A stretch of DNA of 22,498 bases from an uncultured Acetatifactor sp. GTDB taxonomy: Bacteria; Bacillota; Clostridia; Lachnospirales; Lachnospiraceae. Where the stretch lies: NCBI GenBank assembly GCA_910587555.1, contig CAJULV010000005.1, forward strand, positions 78,219 to 100,716. The letters run 5' to 3'. Shown in pieces: positions 14,159 through 21,138 of this stretch. The notes under the pieces are model-generated. The model searched no databases. It saw only the letters and a list, made by a program, of their open reading frames with translations, and was not told where the DNA came from. Every line of letters begins with the position of its first letter. The first letter of the stretch is position 1. The position numbers and the translations under genes are program-made.

Positions 14159-14251
14159 GCAAGGCATGCGCCCACAAAAAGCAGGACGGGCGTACCAAAC
14201 ACGGCAGGCACGCCCACATGAAGCAAGGCATGTGCCAAACACGGCAGGCAC
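14159..14251. repeat. Short imperfect direct repeats between gerW and the dsbA-like gene
   Basis: CCAAACACGGCAGGCAC occurs at 14195-14211 and 14235-14251 (17/17, 40 bp apart). GCAAGGCATG occurs at 14159-14168 and 14223-14232. The region is non-coding, lies downstream of both convergent genes and looks like a decayed tandem duplication. Confidence 0.65.
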
Positions 14252-14273
14252 ACCATACGCGGCAGCCGTGCTA

Positions 14274-14918
14274 TCAGCCGCACCCGTCCAGGCCGCAGCA
14301 CATTCCTCTGGCAGCTTCCGCCTGCCCTTCCTGAAGTATCCGAACCATTTCTTCCTTTGTGTAATCCTGGATTGTGATTTGCTGATTGTTCAGATAGACG
14401 GCAGGGATTCCGGTTATTTTCAATACGTTTCTGGAATTCGCCACTTCTTCCTTTACCTTTGCCGTATAGGTTTCGTCTTCCAACACCTTACGGAATTCCG
14501 CCGTGTCCAGCCCGGCCTGTTCCGCAAGCCCGCACAGGATATCCGGTTCCCCGATATCCAATTCTTTCTCGAAGTAGGCACGGTATACCAGGTCGGCATA
14601 TTTCTCATCCATTCCTTTTTCCCGTGCGTAAAACATCCCCTCGAAAGCAAGCCGCGTATAGGGCCGGGGGCAGACTGAGGGCGGAAGCTTCATATCAAGC
14701 CCCAGCGCCTTTGCCGGTTCCGCCAGGAACTGATGGCGTTTCTTCCGCTCTTCATCGTGGCAGACATCCACCCGTTCCATAGGCTCCGGCGTCAGCTCAA
14801 GGGGCTGTACCCGAATGCGGGCTTCTATTTCCGTCTCCCGCAGCGCTTCCTCCAATGCCACCTTGGCAACCAGGCAGTAAGGACATACAAAATCTGTTAC
14901 AAATAAGATATCCAGCAT
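14274..14918 (-). CDS. DsbA-family (FrnE-like) thiol oxidoreductase
   Basis: 214 aa, thioredoxin fold with the DsbA helical insert. The redox motif C12-P-Y-C15 lies at the end of the first strand (MLDILFVTDFVCPYC), and the cis-proline loop is visible as ITGIPAVYLN. There is no signal peptide, so it acts in the cytosol, as FrnE-type enzymes do. The C-terminus carries an unusual cysteine cluster, MCCGLDGCG, which could be a metal site or a second redox centre. A consensus promoter (14951-14979) lies upstream on the minus strand, and the gene stands alone, convergent with gerW. The partner substrate is unknown. Confidence 0.9.
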   Translation of the reverse strand: MLDILFVTDFVCPYCLVAKVALEEALRETEIEARIRVQPLELTPEPMERVDVCHDEERKKRHQFLAEPAKALGLDMKLPPSVCPRPYTRLAFEGMFYAREKGMDEKYADLVYRAYFEKELDIGEPDILCGLAEQAGLDTAEFRKVLEDETYTAKVKEEVANSRNVLKITGIPAVYLNNQQITIQDYTKEEMVRILQEGQAEAARGMCCGLDGCG

Positions 14919-14950
14919 ATTTTTACTCCTTTCGTTTTCTCTCTTTCACT

Positions 14951-14979
14951 ATCATATATGCAGCGGAACACTGTGTCAA
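14951..14979 (-). promoter_or_regulatory. Promoter of the dsbA-like gene
   Basis: Read on the minus strand: TTGACA (14974-14979), 17-bp spacer, TATGAT (14951-14956). Perfect -35 and near-perfect -10. Confidence 0.82.
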
Positions 14980-15029
14980 GAAATTACGCAAAATGAATAT
15001 TTCGTTCTCATTTACAGGGAAAAGACGCA

Positions 15030-15035
15030 TATAAT
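15030..15035 (+). promoter_or_regulatory. -10 element upstream of the small membrane protein gene
   Basis: Perfect TATAAT at 15030-15035. No good -35 lies at 16-18 bp spacing, so the promoter is weak or activator-dependent. It argues against the upstream in-frame start at 15039, which would fall at the transcript start. Confidence 0.45.
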
Positions 15036-15086
15036 AAAATGATTAGATGTCTGAAAACCTTTCATGGTAGAGGAGTATTCCTTAGA

Positions 15087-15227
15087 ATGAAAAAAATAAT
15101 CGGATTCGTTGCCTTTTTTATTGCCATCGGAATGCTGATCATGCTGATTGCCCACAACAGGCTGGTGGGGCTGATCATCATTGCACTTCTCTTATTCGTT
15201 GGTTATCACTGCATCTGCAGTGACTGA
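15087..15227 (+). CDS. Small membrane protein, function unknown
   Basis: 46 aa: MKKIIGFVAFFIAIGMLIML, a short polar turn (IAHNRLVG), then LIIIALLLFVGYHCICSD, so probably a two-helix hairpin in the membrane. GAGGAG (15070-15075) stands 11 nt before ATG 15087. The in-frame ATG at 15039 is unlikely because it overlaps the promoter start region and has no RBS. The last codons overlap a perfect hairpin, TCACTGC (15206-15212) with GCAGTGA (15217-15223). The gene lies alone between the dsbA-like gene and rpmB. I do not recognise a family. Confidence 0.65.
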   Translation: MKKIIGFVAFFIAIGMLIMLIAHNRLVGLIIIALLLFVGYHCICSD

Positions 15228-15291
15228 AGTACGGCGTTTTACAACTGTAAACCGAAATTGGACACGGTACCGGCCAGATATCCCGGCGTAC

Positions 15292-15324
15292 AAAAAAGAG
15301 CAGGTACGAACACCTGCCCTTTTC
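15292..15324. terminator. Bidirectional terminator between the small membrane protein gene and rpmB
   Basis: GCAGGT (15300-15305), loop ACGAAC, ACCTGC (15312-15317). Flanking A-run (15292-15297) and CCCTTTTC give T-rich tails in both directions, with the better T-run (TTTTTT) on the minus strand for rpmB. Confidence 0.82.
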
Positions 15325-15331
15325 GGAATTC

Positions 15332-15517
15332 TTAAGCTCTTTCTACTCTGCCGGACTTCAGGCAGCCTGTGCAGACATGCAATCTCTTAGCTCCGCCGTT
15401 AACCTTGCACTTTACCCGCTTGACATTCGCTTTCCACATTGCATTGGTCTTTCTATTAGAATGGCTTACATTATGACCGAACTGAACGCCCTTCCCACAA
15501 ATATCACACTTAGCCAT
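15332..15517 (-). CDS. rpmB: 50S ribosomal protein L28
   Basis: 61-aa ribosomal protein, full length, MAKCDICGKGVQFGHNVSHSNRKTNAMWKANV. It retains the zinc-ribbon cysteines C4, C7, C49 and C52, so this is the zinc-binding (C+) form of L28. RBS AGGAGGTGTC lies just before the ATG. It is transcribed divergently from yloU-fakA, the usual Firmicutes arrangement. A palindrome lies between promoter and RBS (15533-15544). Confidence 0.98.
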   Translation of the reverse strand: MAKCDICGKGVQFGHNVSHSNRKTNAMWKANVKRVKCKVNGGAKRLHVCTGCLKSGRVERA

Positions 15518-15532
15518 TTTGACACCTCCTCG

Positions 15533-15544
15533 ACACGCGCGTGT
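15533..15544. promoter_or_regulatory. Palindrome in the rpmB leader
   Basis: ACACGCGCGTGT is a perfect 12-bp palindrome 5 nt upstream (on the minus strand) of the rpmB Shine-Dalgarno sequence. It could be a protein-binding site or a small RNA structure near the RBS. No known leader family was recognised. Confidence 0.4.
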
Positions 15545-15576
15545 TTTTACGCTTAAGATTTATTCATAACATTAAC

Positions 15577-15605
15577 ATTTTAACAGAATCTGATGGAAAA
15601 ATCAA
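15577..15605 (-). promoter_or_regulatory. Promoter of rpmB
   Basis: Read on the minus strand: TTGATT (15600-15605), 17-bp spacer, TAAAAT (15577-15582). It gives an rpmB leader of about 50 nt. Confidence 0.7.
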
Positions 15606-15733
15606 GCAAAAAAATCTTTTTTTATTTTTTATATTTAATATTCCCTTTTTCAGGGAAAGCTGTTAAAATAACTACTATATATGTGCAAAAAGGCGTTTGT
15701 ATATCAATTGAAAAGCGGAAGGAAGGGTTGAGG

Positions 15734-16093
15734 ATGAAAGGTTCTTCTATGAATACCCATATGGGAAAAATTGTGGTTCATAATGAAGTAATCGCCCAAT
15801 ACGCGGGAAGCGTCGCCGTAGAATGCTTCGGCATCGTGGGCATGGCCGGCGTCAGTGTAAAGGACGGGCTGGTAAAACTGCTCAAGAAAGACAGCATCAC
15901 CAGAGGAATCAGCGTTGCGCTCAGACAGAATAGGCTTATTCTGGATTTTCATGTCATTGTTGCTTACGGTGTCAGCATTCTGGCTGTCACGGATAATCTG
16001 ATCAGCAATGTGAAGTATAAGGTAGAAGAGTTTACCGGTATTCAAATCGAAAAGATCAACATCTATGTAGATGGTGTCAGAGTGATTGATTAA
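15734..16093 (+). CDS. yloU: Asp23/Gls24 family (YloU-like) envelope-associated protein
   Basis: 119 aa from ATG 15734: MKGSSMNTHMGKIVVHNEVIAQYAGSVAVECFGIVGMAG..., then VSILAVTDNLISNVKYKVEEFTGIQIEKINIYVDGVRV, the Asp23/Gls24 signature. These proteins are small, cytoplasmic or membrane-associated, and almost always encoded just before fakA (yloV), as here with a 13-nt gap; their exact role is not settled. I chose this start because a GGAAGG-type RBS precedes it. The frame stays open back to 15593, but that stretch overlaps the divergent rpmB promoter and is AT-rich. ATG 15749 is an alternative. Confidence 0.9.
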   Translation: MKGSSMNTHMGKIVVHNEVIAQYAGSVAVECFGIVGMAGVSVKDGLVKLLKKDSITRGISVALRQNRLILDFHVIVAYGVSILAVTDNLISNVKYKVEEFTGIQIEKINIYVDGVRVID

Positions 16094-16106
16094 GGAGGAC
16101 CGTATC

Positions 16107-17852
16107 GTGAGTTTACAACAAATCGATGCCAAGATGCTTTCGAAGATGTTCTTAGCCGGGGCAAAGAGTCTGGAGAGCAAAAAAGAGTGGATTAATGAAT
16201 TAAATGTTTTTCCTGTTCCCGACGGCGACACAGGTACCAATATGACCATGACTATCATGTCCGCAGCAAAAGAAGTATCCGCCCTGGGTGAAGGCATAGA
16301 TATGCAGAGCCTCTGCAAGGCAGTTTCCAGCGGATCTCTTCGCGGTGCCAGAGGCAATTCCGGCGTCATCCTTTCCCAGCTGCTCCGCGGGTTCACCAAA
16401 CGTATCAAGGAGGAGGCGTTTCTAACCATCCCCATTCTCACGGAAGCTTTCGAGAAAGCTGTTGAAACGGCATATAAAGCAGTTATGAAACCGAAGGAGG
16501 GGACGATCCTCACCGTTGCCAGGGGGAGTGCCGATAAGGCGAAGATGCTGGTAGAGGACGGCCTTGAGGATATGGAAGTTTTTCTGACCACAGTCCTGGA
16601 GCATGCACGGTATGTTTTGAGTCAGACGCCTGAGATGCTGCCCGTGCTGAAGCAGGCCGGCGTGGTGGATTCCGGCGGACAGGGGCTTGTAGAGTTTCTG
16701 GCCGGCGCGGTTGACTTATTCCTGGGAAAGGAAGTAGACTTTTCTGTCTCTGTCGAAGGAAAGGCTGCCCGGCTGCAAAACGTAAAATCAGGGGTTGATG
16801 ACGCCCGCCTGCAGGCAGAGGCGGAAGTGGAGATTACGTTCGGTTATTGTACCGAATTTATCATCATGCTGAATAAGCCCTTTAATGTCAAAGCAGAACT
16901 GGATTTCAAGGCTTTTCTGGAATCCATCGGCGATTCCATTGTATGTGTGGCGGATGAGGATGTCGTGAAAGTGCACGTACATACCAATGACCCTGGGCTT
17001 GCCATCCAGAAGGCATTGACGTATGGTGCGCTCTCCAATATGAAAATAGATAATATGCGGCTGGAACATCAGGAGAAGCTGTTCAAAATGTCAGCAAAGG
17101 AAAGCGGGAAAAACATGGCGGCAGGAAGCCCTTCAGAACCGGCAGCGCCTGCGGAAGCGGAACAGGCTTCCCTGACAGCGGATGAGCCGCAGAAAGACTA
17201 CGGCTTTATCGCCGTTTCCGCAGGGGAAGGCATGAGCGAGATATTCCGGAGCCTGGGTGTGGATTATATCATCGAGGGCGGGCAGACCATGAATCCCAGC
17301 ACCGCGGATATTCTGGAAGCAGTGGATAAGGTGAATGCAAGGACTGTTTTTGTCCTTCCCAACAATAAGAACATTATCCTGGCGGCAAACCAGGCGGCAG
17401 AGCTGACTGCGGAAAAAGATCTGTTAGTCATTCCTACCAAGACGATTCCCCAGGGCATTACGGCGGTTATCAATTTTGTTCCTGAAATGTCCGCCGACGA
17501 AAATGAATCCAATATGATCAGCGAGATCAAGAATGTCAGTACCGGTGAAGTTACCTATGCAGTACGGGATACCGTGATAGACGATAAGGAAATTCGAAAG
17601 GGTGACTTCATGGGCATTGGTGACAGCGGCATTCTTGCTGTAGGCGGTGATATCAGCGGAGTGGCGAAAGATACCATCACCGGCATGGTAAAGGAAGATT
17701 CCGAGCTGATCAGCATCTATTACGGAAGTGATATTAACGAGGCTGACGCGGAGAGCTTCCGTGCCCAGGTTGCGGAGAGCTATCCTGACTGTGATATAGA
17801 ACTGCAGTATGGCGGCCAGCCCATCTATTATTATATTATGTCTGTGGAATAA
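16107..17852 (+). CDS. fakA: Fatty acid kinase catalytic subunit FakA (DAK2/YloV family)
   Basis: Phosphorylates fatty acids presented by a FakB (DegV-family) carrier, feeding exogenous fatty acids into phospholipid synthesis. 581 aa from GTG 16107, chosen because AAGGAGG (16092-16098) stands 8 nt upstream. The N-terminal DhaL-type kinase domain has NVFPVPDGDTGTNM with Mg-binding D39 and D41, GARGNSGVILSQLLRG and DSGGQGL. The middle domain has C248 (FGYCTEF), H290 and H292 (HVHTN), spaced like the zinc ligands reported for S. aureus FakA. A low-complexity Ala/Glu/Ser linker (about 325-365) leads to the C-terminal domain (DYGFIAVSAGEGMSEIFRSLGVDYIIEGGQTMNPS...). A terminator follows. A FakB candidate is at 20269-21138. 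Confidence 0.95.
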   Translation: MSLQQIDAKMLSKMFLAGAKSLESKKEWINELNVFPVPDGDTGTNMTMTIMSAAKEVSALGEGIDMQSLCKAVSSGSLRGARGNSGVILSQLLRGFTKRIKEEAFLTIPILTEAFEKAVETAYKAVMKPKEGTILTVARGSADKAKMLVEDGLEDMEVFLTTVLEHARYVLSQTPEMLPVLKQAGVVDSGGQGLVEFLAGAVDLFLGKEVDFSVSVEGKAARLQNVKSGVDDARLQAEAEVEITFGYCTEFIIMLNKPFNVKAELDFKAFLESIGDSIVCVADEDVVKVHVHTNDPGLAIQKALTYGALSNMKIDNMRLEHQEKLFKMSAKESGKNMAAGSPSEPAAPAEAEQASLTADEPQKDYGFIAVSAGEGMSEIFRSLGVDYIIEGGQTMNPSTADILEAVDKVNARTVFVLPNNKNIILAANQAAELTAEKDLLVIPTKTIPQGITAVINFVPEMSADENESNMISEIKNVSTGEVTYAVRDTVIDDKEIRKGDFMGIGDSGILAVGGDISGVAKDTITGMVKEDSELISIYYGSDINEADAESFRAQVAESYPDCDIELQYGGQPIYYYIMSVE

Positions 17853-17868
17853 AAAAGTTCACTGCAGG

Positions 17869-17899
17869 GGAGGCAGACGGCGTTCTGTCTCCTCTTCTT
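17869..17899 (+). terminator. Intrinsic terminator of yloU-fakA
   Basis: GGAGGCAGA (17869-17877), loop CGGCGT, TCTGTCTCC (17884-17892), nine pairs including one G-T, then TCTTCTT. It lies 16 nt after the fakA stop and separates fakA from recG. Confidence 0.75.
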
Positions 17900-17960
17900 A
17901 ACGGATGGCCAGTTTATCCGGAAGCTGTCCTGGCTTTTCCTGCATGGACGCTGGAAAAAC

Positions 17961-17992
17961 GTAACAGTTCGGACAGGGCGCTGAACTGTTAC
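17961..17992. mobile_element. 32-bp palindromic mini-element with 8-bp target duplication
   Basis: It starts GTAACAGTTC and ends GAACTGTTAC, a perfect 10-bp inverted repeat around a 12-nt core. Identical direct repeats GGAAAAAC flank it at 17953-17960 and 17993-18000. In reverse complement it matches bases 5507-5538, the right end of the 140-bp element, at 30 of 32 positions. It therefore appears to be two abutted transposon ends that moved as a unit. It lies between the fakA terminator and recG, 61 nt before the recG start, in a 200-bp non-coding gap. Confidence 0.85.
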
Positions 17993-18053
17993 GGAAAAAC
18001 AGCAGTTTCCCGGAGATAATTACAAAATATCATCCATGAAAGCGAGGGATTCC

Positions 18054-20123
18054 ATGGATAAAAGTACCTCTGTCACGGAAATAAAAGGGGTAGGTGAGAA
18101 GACCTGCGACCTGCTTGCAAAACTGAATATCCGTTCCGTGGGTGACCTGCTCGCCGCTTATCCAAGAGACTATGAAACCTATGGTGAGCTGGCGGAAATA
18201 TCACGCCTTTCTCCCGGTCAGGTCTGTGCCGTCCATGCTGCCGTCTCTGGAATTCCCAATGAAAAGAGAACCGGAAAACTCCATGTTCTGAATATGAAGG
18301 TCGCTGACGCATCGGGAAGCCTGCAGCTGACTTTCTATAATATGCCTTTTTTAAAGAAGGCCTTGAAACGGGGCGGATTTTATATCTTCAGGGGCATGGT
18401 GCAGAGCCGGGGGACATCAAGAATCATGGAACAGCCGAAGATTTTCTCCATGGAAGACTATCAGAAGCTGACAGGGAGGCTTATTCCCCGCTATTCCCTT
18501 ACGAAGGGCCTGACGGACAATGCAATGCAGAAATATGTAAAACAGGCATTGTCCTTATGCGAATTCGAGACGGAATATTACAGCCGGGAATTATTGGAAA
18601 AAAATCAGCTGCTTTCGGAACGGGAAGCGGTGGAAATCATCCATTTCCCGAATGACTATGAATCTATGATACGGGCCAGAAAGCGGCTGGTATTTGACGA
18701 ATTCTTTACCTTCCTGTTCCTTATGCGGAAGAACAAGGTGTTCAGCGATAAGCTGGAAAATCGCTACAGGATGCCGGAGACAGTCGACACGGCCCGGTTT
18801 CTGGAATGCCTTCCCTTTCCGCTGACGGAAGCACAGCAAAAGGTATGGGCGGAGATAAAGGAAGACCTGAACAGCCCTTACTGCATGAACCGCCTGGTGC
18901 AGGGAGACGTAGGCTCCGGCAAAACCATCGTAGCGGTACTGGCCCTGCTGACGGCGGCGGCAAACGGATATCAGGGAGCCTTGATGGCGCCAACGGAAGT
19001 ACTGGCTGTACAGCACTATGAAACCATACTGGGATATGTACAAAAGTACGGGCTGATTTTCCGCCCTGTACTCCTGACGGGTTCCATGAATGCCAGGGAA
19101 AAAAGAGAAGCCTGTGCGCTGATTGCTTCCGGCGAGGCAAACCTGGTTATCGGAACCCATGCGCTGATTCAGGAAAAGGTGCAATACCGTTCCCTGGCCC
19201 TGGTGGTTACGGATGAGCAGCATCGCTTTGGCGTCAGGCAGCGGGAGTATCTGGCGGCAAAGGGAAACGCGCCCCATATTCTGGTGATGAGCGCCACTCC
19301 CATTCCCAGGACGCTGGCCATTATTTTGTATGGGGACCTGCATATCTCTGTCATTGATGAACTGCCCGCTGAACGGCTGCCCATCAAAAACTGCGTGGTA
19401 AATACCTCCTGGCGCCCGAATGCCTACAAATTCATCACAGGCGAGGTGGAGAAGGGGAGGCAGGTATATGTTATCTGCCCCCAGGTAGAAGGTGATACAG
19501 AATCTGAAGGCGGCCTTTCCCTGGAAAATGTAGTGGATTACACGGAAAAATTGCGGGGAACCCTGCCTTCCGTTATCCGTATCGCATATCTTCATGGCAA
19601 AATGCGTCCGGCCGATAAAAAAAGGGTGATGGAAGCATTTGCCGCACATGAACTGGATGTATTGGTATCCACCACAGTCATTGAAGTTGGCATCAATGTG
19701 CCAAACGCAACCGTGATGATGGTGGAAAACGCGGAGCGCTTCGGTCTTGCCCAACTGCATCAGCTGCGCGGGCGTGTCGGACGGGGAGAGTACCAGAGTT
19801 ATTGTATCTTTGTCAGCGGAGACGAGAAGGAAGAAACCATGGAGCGCCTGAAGATTCTGAACAAGTCAAACGACGGCTTCTTTATTGCATCGGAAGATTT
19901 GAAGCTGCGGGGCCCGGGAGATATGTTCGGCATCCGGCAGAGCGGGGCATTTTCGTTCCGCATGGGAGATATTTATGCAGACGCCCCTGTGCTGCAGCTG
20001 GCTTCCGAGGCGGTGGAGCTGCTGCTGCAGAAAGACCCTGAACTGGAAAAGCCGGAGAATGCCGCCCTGCAGAAACACCTTTCCGCCGCCGCGGCAAACA
20101 GTGTTGACTTTCGTTCCATATAA
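18054..20123 (+). CDS. recG: ATP-dependent DNA helicase RecG
   Basis: Branch-migration helicase that remodels stalled forks and Holliday junctions. 689 aa from ATG 18054, the family's normal length. The N-terminal wedge/OB region (about 1-240) includes IKGVGEKTCDLLAKLNIRSVGDLLAAYPRDYE. The helicase core has Walker A GDVGSGKT (284-291), DEQH (387-390) followed by RFGVRQR, MSATPIPRTLA, TTVIEVGINVPNATVM and the QLHQLRGRVGRG motif VI. I prefer ATG 18054 because GAGGG (18044-18048) stands just upstream; ATG 18036 has no RBS at a usable distance. recG downstream of fakA is a conserved Firmicutes order. No convincing promoter was seen just upstream, where the 32-bp element lies. Confidence 0.97.
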   Translation: MDKSTSVTEIKGVGEKTCDLLAKLNIRSVGDLLAAYPRDYETYGELAEISRLSPGQVCAVHAAVSGIPNEKRTGKLHVLNMKVADASGSLQLTFYNMPFLKKALKRGGFYIFRGMVQSRGTSRIMEQPKIFSMEDYQKLTGRLIPRYSLTKGLTDNAMQKYVKQALSLCEFETEYYSRELLEKNQLLSEREAVEIIHFPNDYESMIRARKRLVFDEFFTFLFLMRKNKVFSDKLENRYRMPETVDTARFLECLPFPLTEAQQKVWAEIKEDLNSPYCMNRLVQGDVGSGKTIVAVLALLTAAANGYQGALMAPTEVLAVQHYETILGYVQKYGLIFRPVLLTGSMNAREKREACALIASGEANLVIGTHALIQEKVQYRSLALVVTDEQHRFGVRQREYLAAKGNAPHILVMSATPIPRTLAIILYGDLHISVIDELPAERLPIKNCVVNTSWRPNAYKFITGEVEKGRQVYVICPQVEGDTESEGGLSLENVVDYTEKLRGTLPSVIRIAYLHGKMRPADKKRVMEAFAAHELDVLVSTTVIEVGINVPNATVMMVENAERFGLAQLHQLRGRVGRGEYQSYCIFVSGDEKEETMERLKILNKSNDGFFIASEDLKLRGPGDMFGIRQSGAFSFRMGDIYADAPVLQLASEAVELLLQKDPELEKPENAALQKHLSAAAANSVDFRSI

Positions 20124-20210
20124 CAGTAAAATATTATATGGCAAAACGCAATGTGTGTACGGAACAGGAATCCGGCAAAGCCATATATAGCAGTGTGCGT
20201 CGGGAATCTG

Positions 20211-20224
20211 CCTGCTGCAGCAGG
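20211..20224. promoter_or_regulatory. Palindrome in the recG-degV spacer
   Basis: CCTGCTGCAGCAGG is a perfect 14-bp palindrome in the 145-bp non-coding gap 20124-20268. A wider inverted repeat TATATGGC (20135-20142) / GCCATATA (20180-20187) is also present. No clear terminator or consensus promoter was seen in the gap. Function is unknown. Confidence 0.35.
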
Positions 20225-20268
20225 GAGGAAGCCCTAATTTGCACATGCAGAAATGAGGAAACAGGATT

Positions 20269-21138
20269 ATGCCAAATGTAGCAATTGTCACGGACAGCAA
20301 CAGCGGTATCACCCAGGCGGGAAGCAAGGAGCTTGGCGTACATGTGCTGCCCATGCCATTTATGATCAATGAGGAAACTTTTTACGAGGATATCGATCTG
20401 ACCCAGGAGGAATTTTATGAAAAGCTGTCCTCCGGGGCAAACATCGGAACCAGCCAGCCCTCGCCGGAGTCGGTGATGAAGCTTTGGGACAGCCTGCTGA
20501 AGGATTATGACGAGATCGTCCACATTCCCATGAGCAGCGGACTTTCAGGTTCCTGTCAGAGCGCCATGCTTCTGGCGGAAGAATACGGAGGACGCGTCCA
20601 GGTGGTAAATAATCAGCGGATTTCCGTTACCCAGCGCCAGTCCTGCCTGGATGCAAAGCTTCTGGCAGAAAAAGGAATGAATGCAAAGGAAATCAAGGAA
20701 TTCCTGGAGGCGGATAAGTTCAACAGCAGTATCTACATCATGCTGGACACCCTCTATTACCTGAAAAAAGGCGGACGGATTACGCCTGCCGCTGCAGCCA
20801 TCGGCACCATGCTGCGCTTAAAGCCCGTGCTGCAGATCCAGGGGGACAAGCTGGATGCCTTTGCCAAGGCCAGGACCACCAACCAGGGCAAGAGCATCAT
20901 GATCAATGCCATGAAAAACGACATTGAGACCCGTTTCGGCGGCATGACGGAAGACAAGCATATCTGGCTGCAGATCGCCCACACAGCCAACCTGGAGGCG
21001 GCATTGGCATATAAAGAGGAGATTCTGGCGCAGTTTCCCGGGTATGACATCCATATCGACGCCCTTTCCTTAAGCGTGGCCTGCCATATCGGGCCGGGGG
21101 CGCTGGCCTTTGCCTGCTGCAGGAAGATTGAAGTGTGA
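20269..21138 (+). CDS. DegV family protein, probable fatty-acid-binding FakB subunit
   Basis: 289 aa, full length. DegV/FakB proteins hold a fatty acid in a buried pocket and present it to FakA for phosphorylation. Visible family features are the N-terminal VAIVTDSNSGI, the TSQPSPE loop (T61, S62), the carboxylate-binding SSGLSGS loop (89-95), YLKKGGRI and the C-terminal HIGPGALA (H273). RBS is an AGGAAACAGG-type sequence before ATG. The gene lies 2.4 kb downstream of fakA, supporting a kinase-carrier pair, but most Clostridia have several DegV paralogues with different fatty-acid preference, so the specificity is open. Its stop overlaps the GTG start of the next gene by 3 nt. Confidence 0.93.
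   Translation: MPNVAIVTDSNSGITQAGSKELGVHVLPMPFMINEETFYEDIDLTQEEFYEKLSSGANIGTSQPSPESVMKLWDSLLKDYDEIVHIPMSSGLSGSCQSAMLLAEEYGGRVQVVNNQRISVTQRQSCLDAKLLAEKGMNAKEIKEFLEADKFNSSIYIMLDTLYYLKKGGRITPAAAAIGTMLRLKPVLQIQGDKLDAFAKARTTNQGKSIMINAMKNDIETRFGGMTEDKHIWLQIAHTANLEAALAYKEEILAQFPGYDIHIDALSLSVACHIGPGALAFACCRKIEV

Noticed and set aside
15593..15733. Longer start of the Asp23/Gls24 protein
   Set aside because: The extension is AT-rich, overlaps the divergent rpmB promoter and does not match the family; ATG 15734 has an RBS.
18591..19760. 389-aa open frame on the minus strand opposite recG
   Set aside because: Antisense shadow of recG, whose helicase motifs run through the same region; no RBS or family features.
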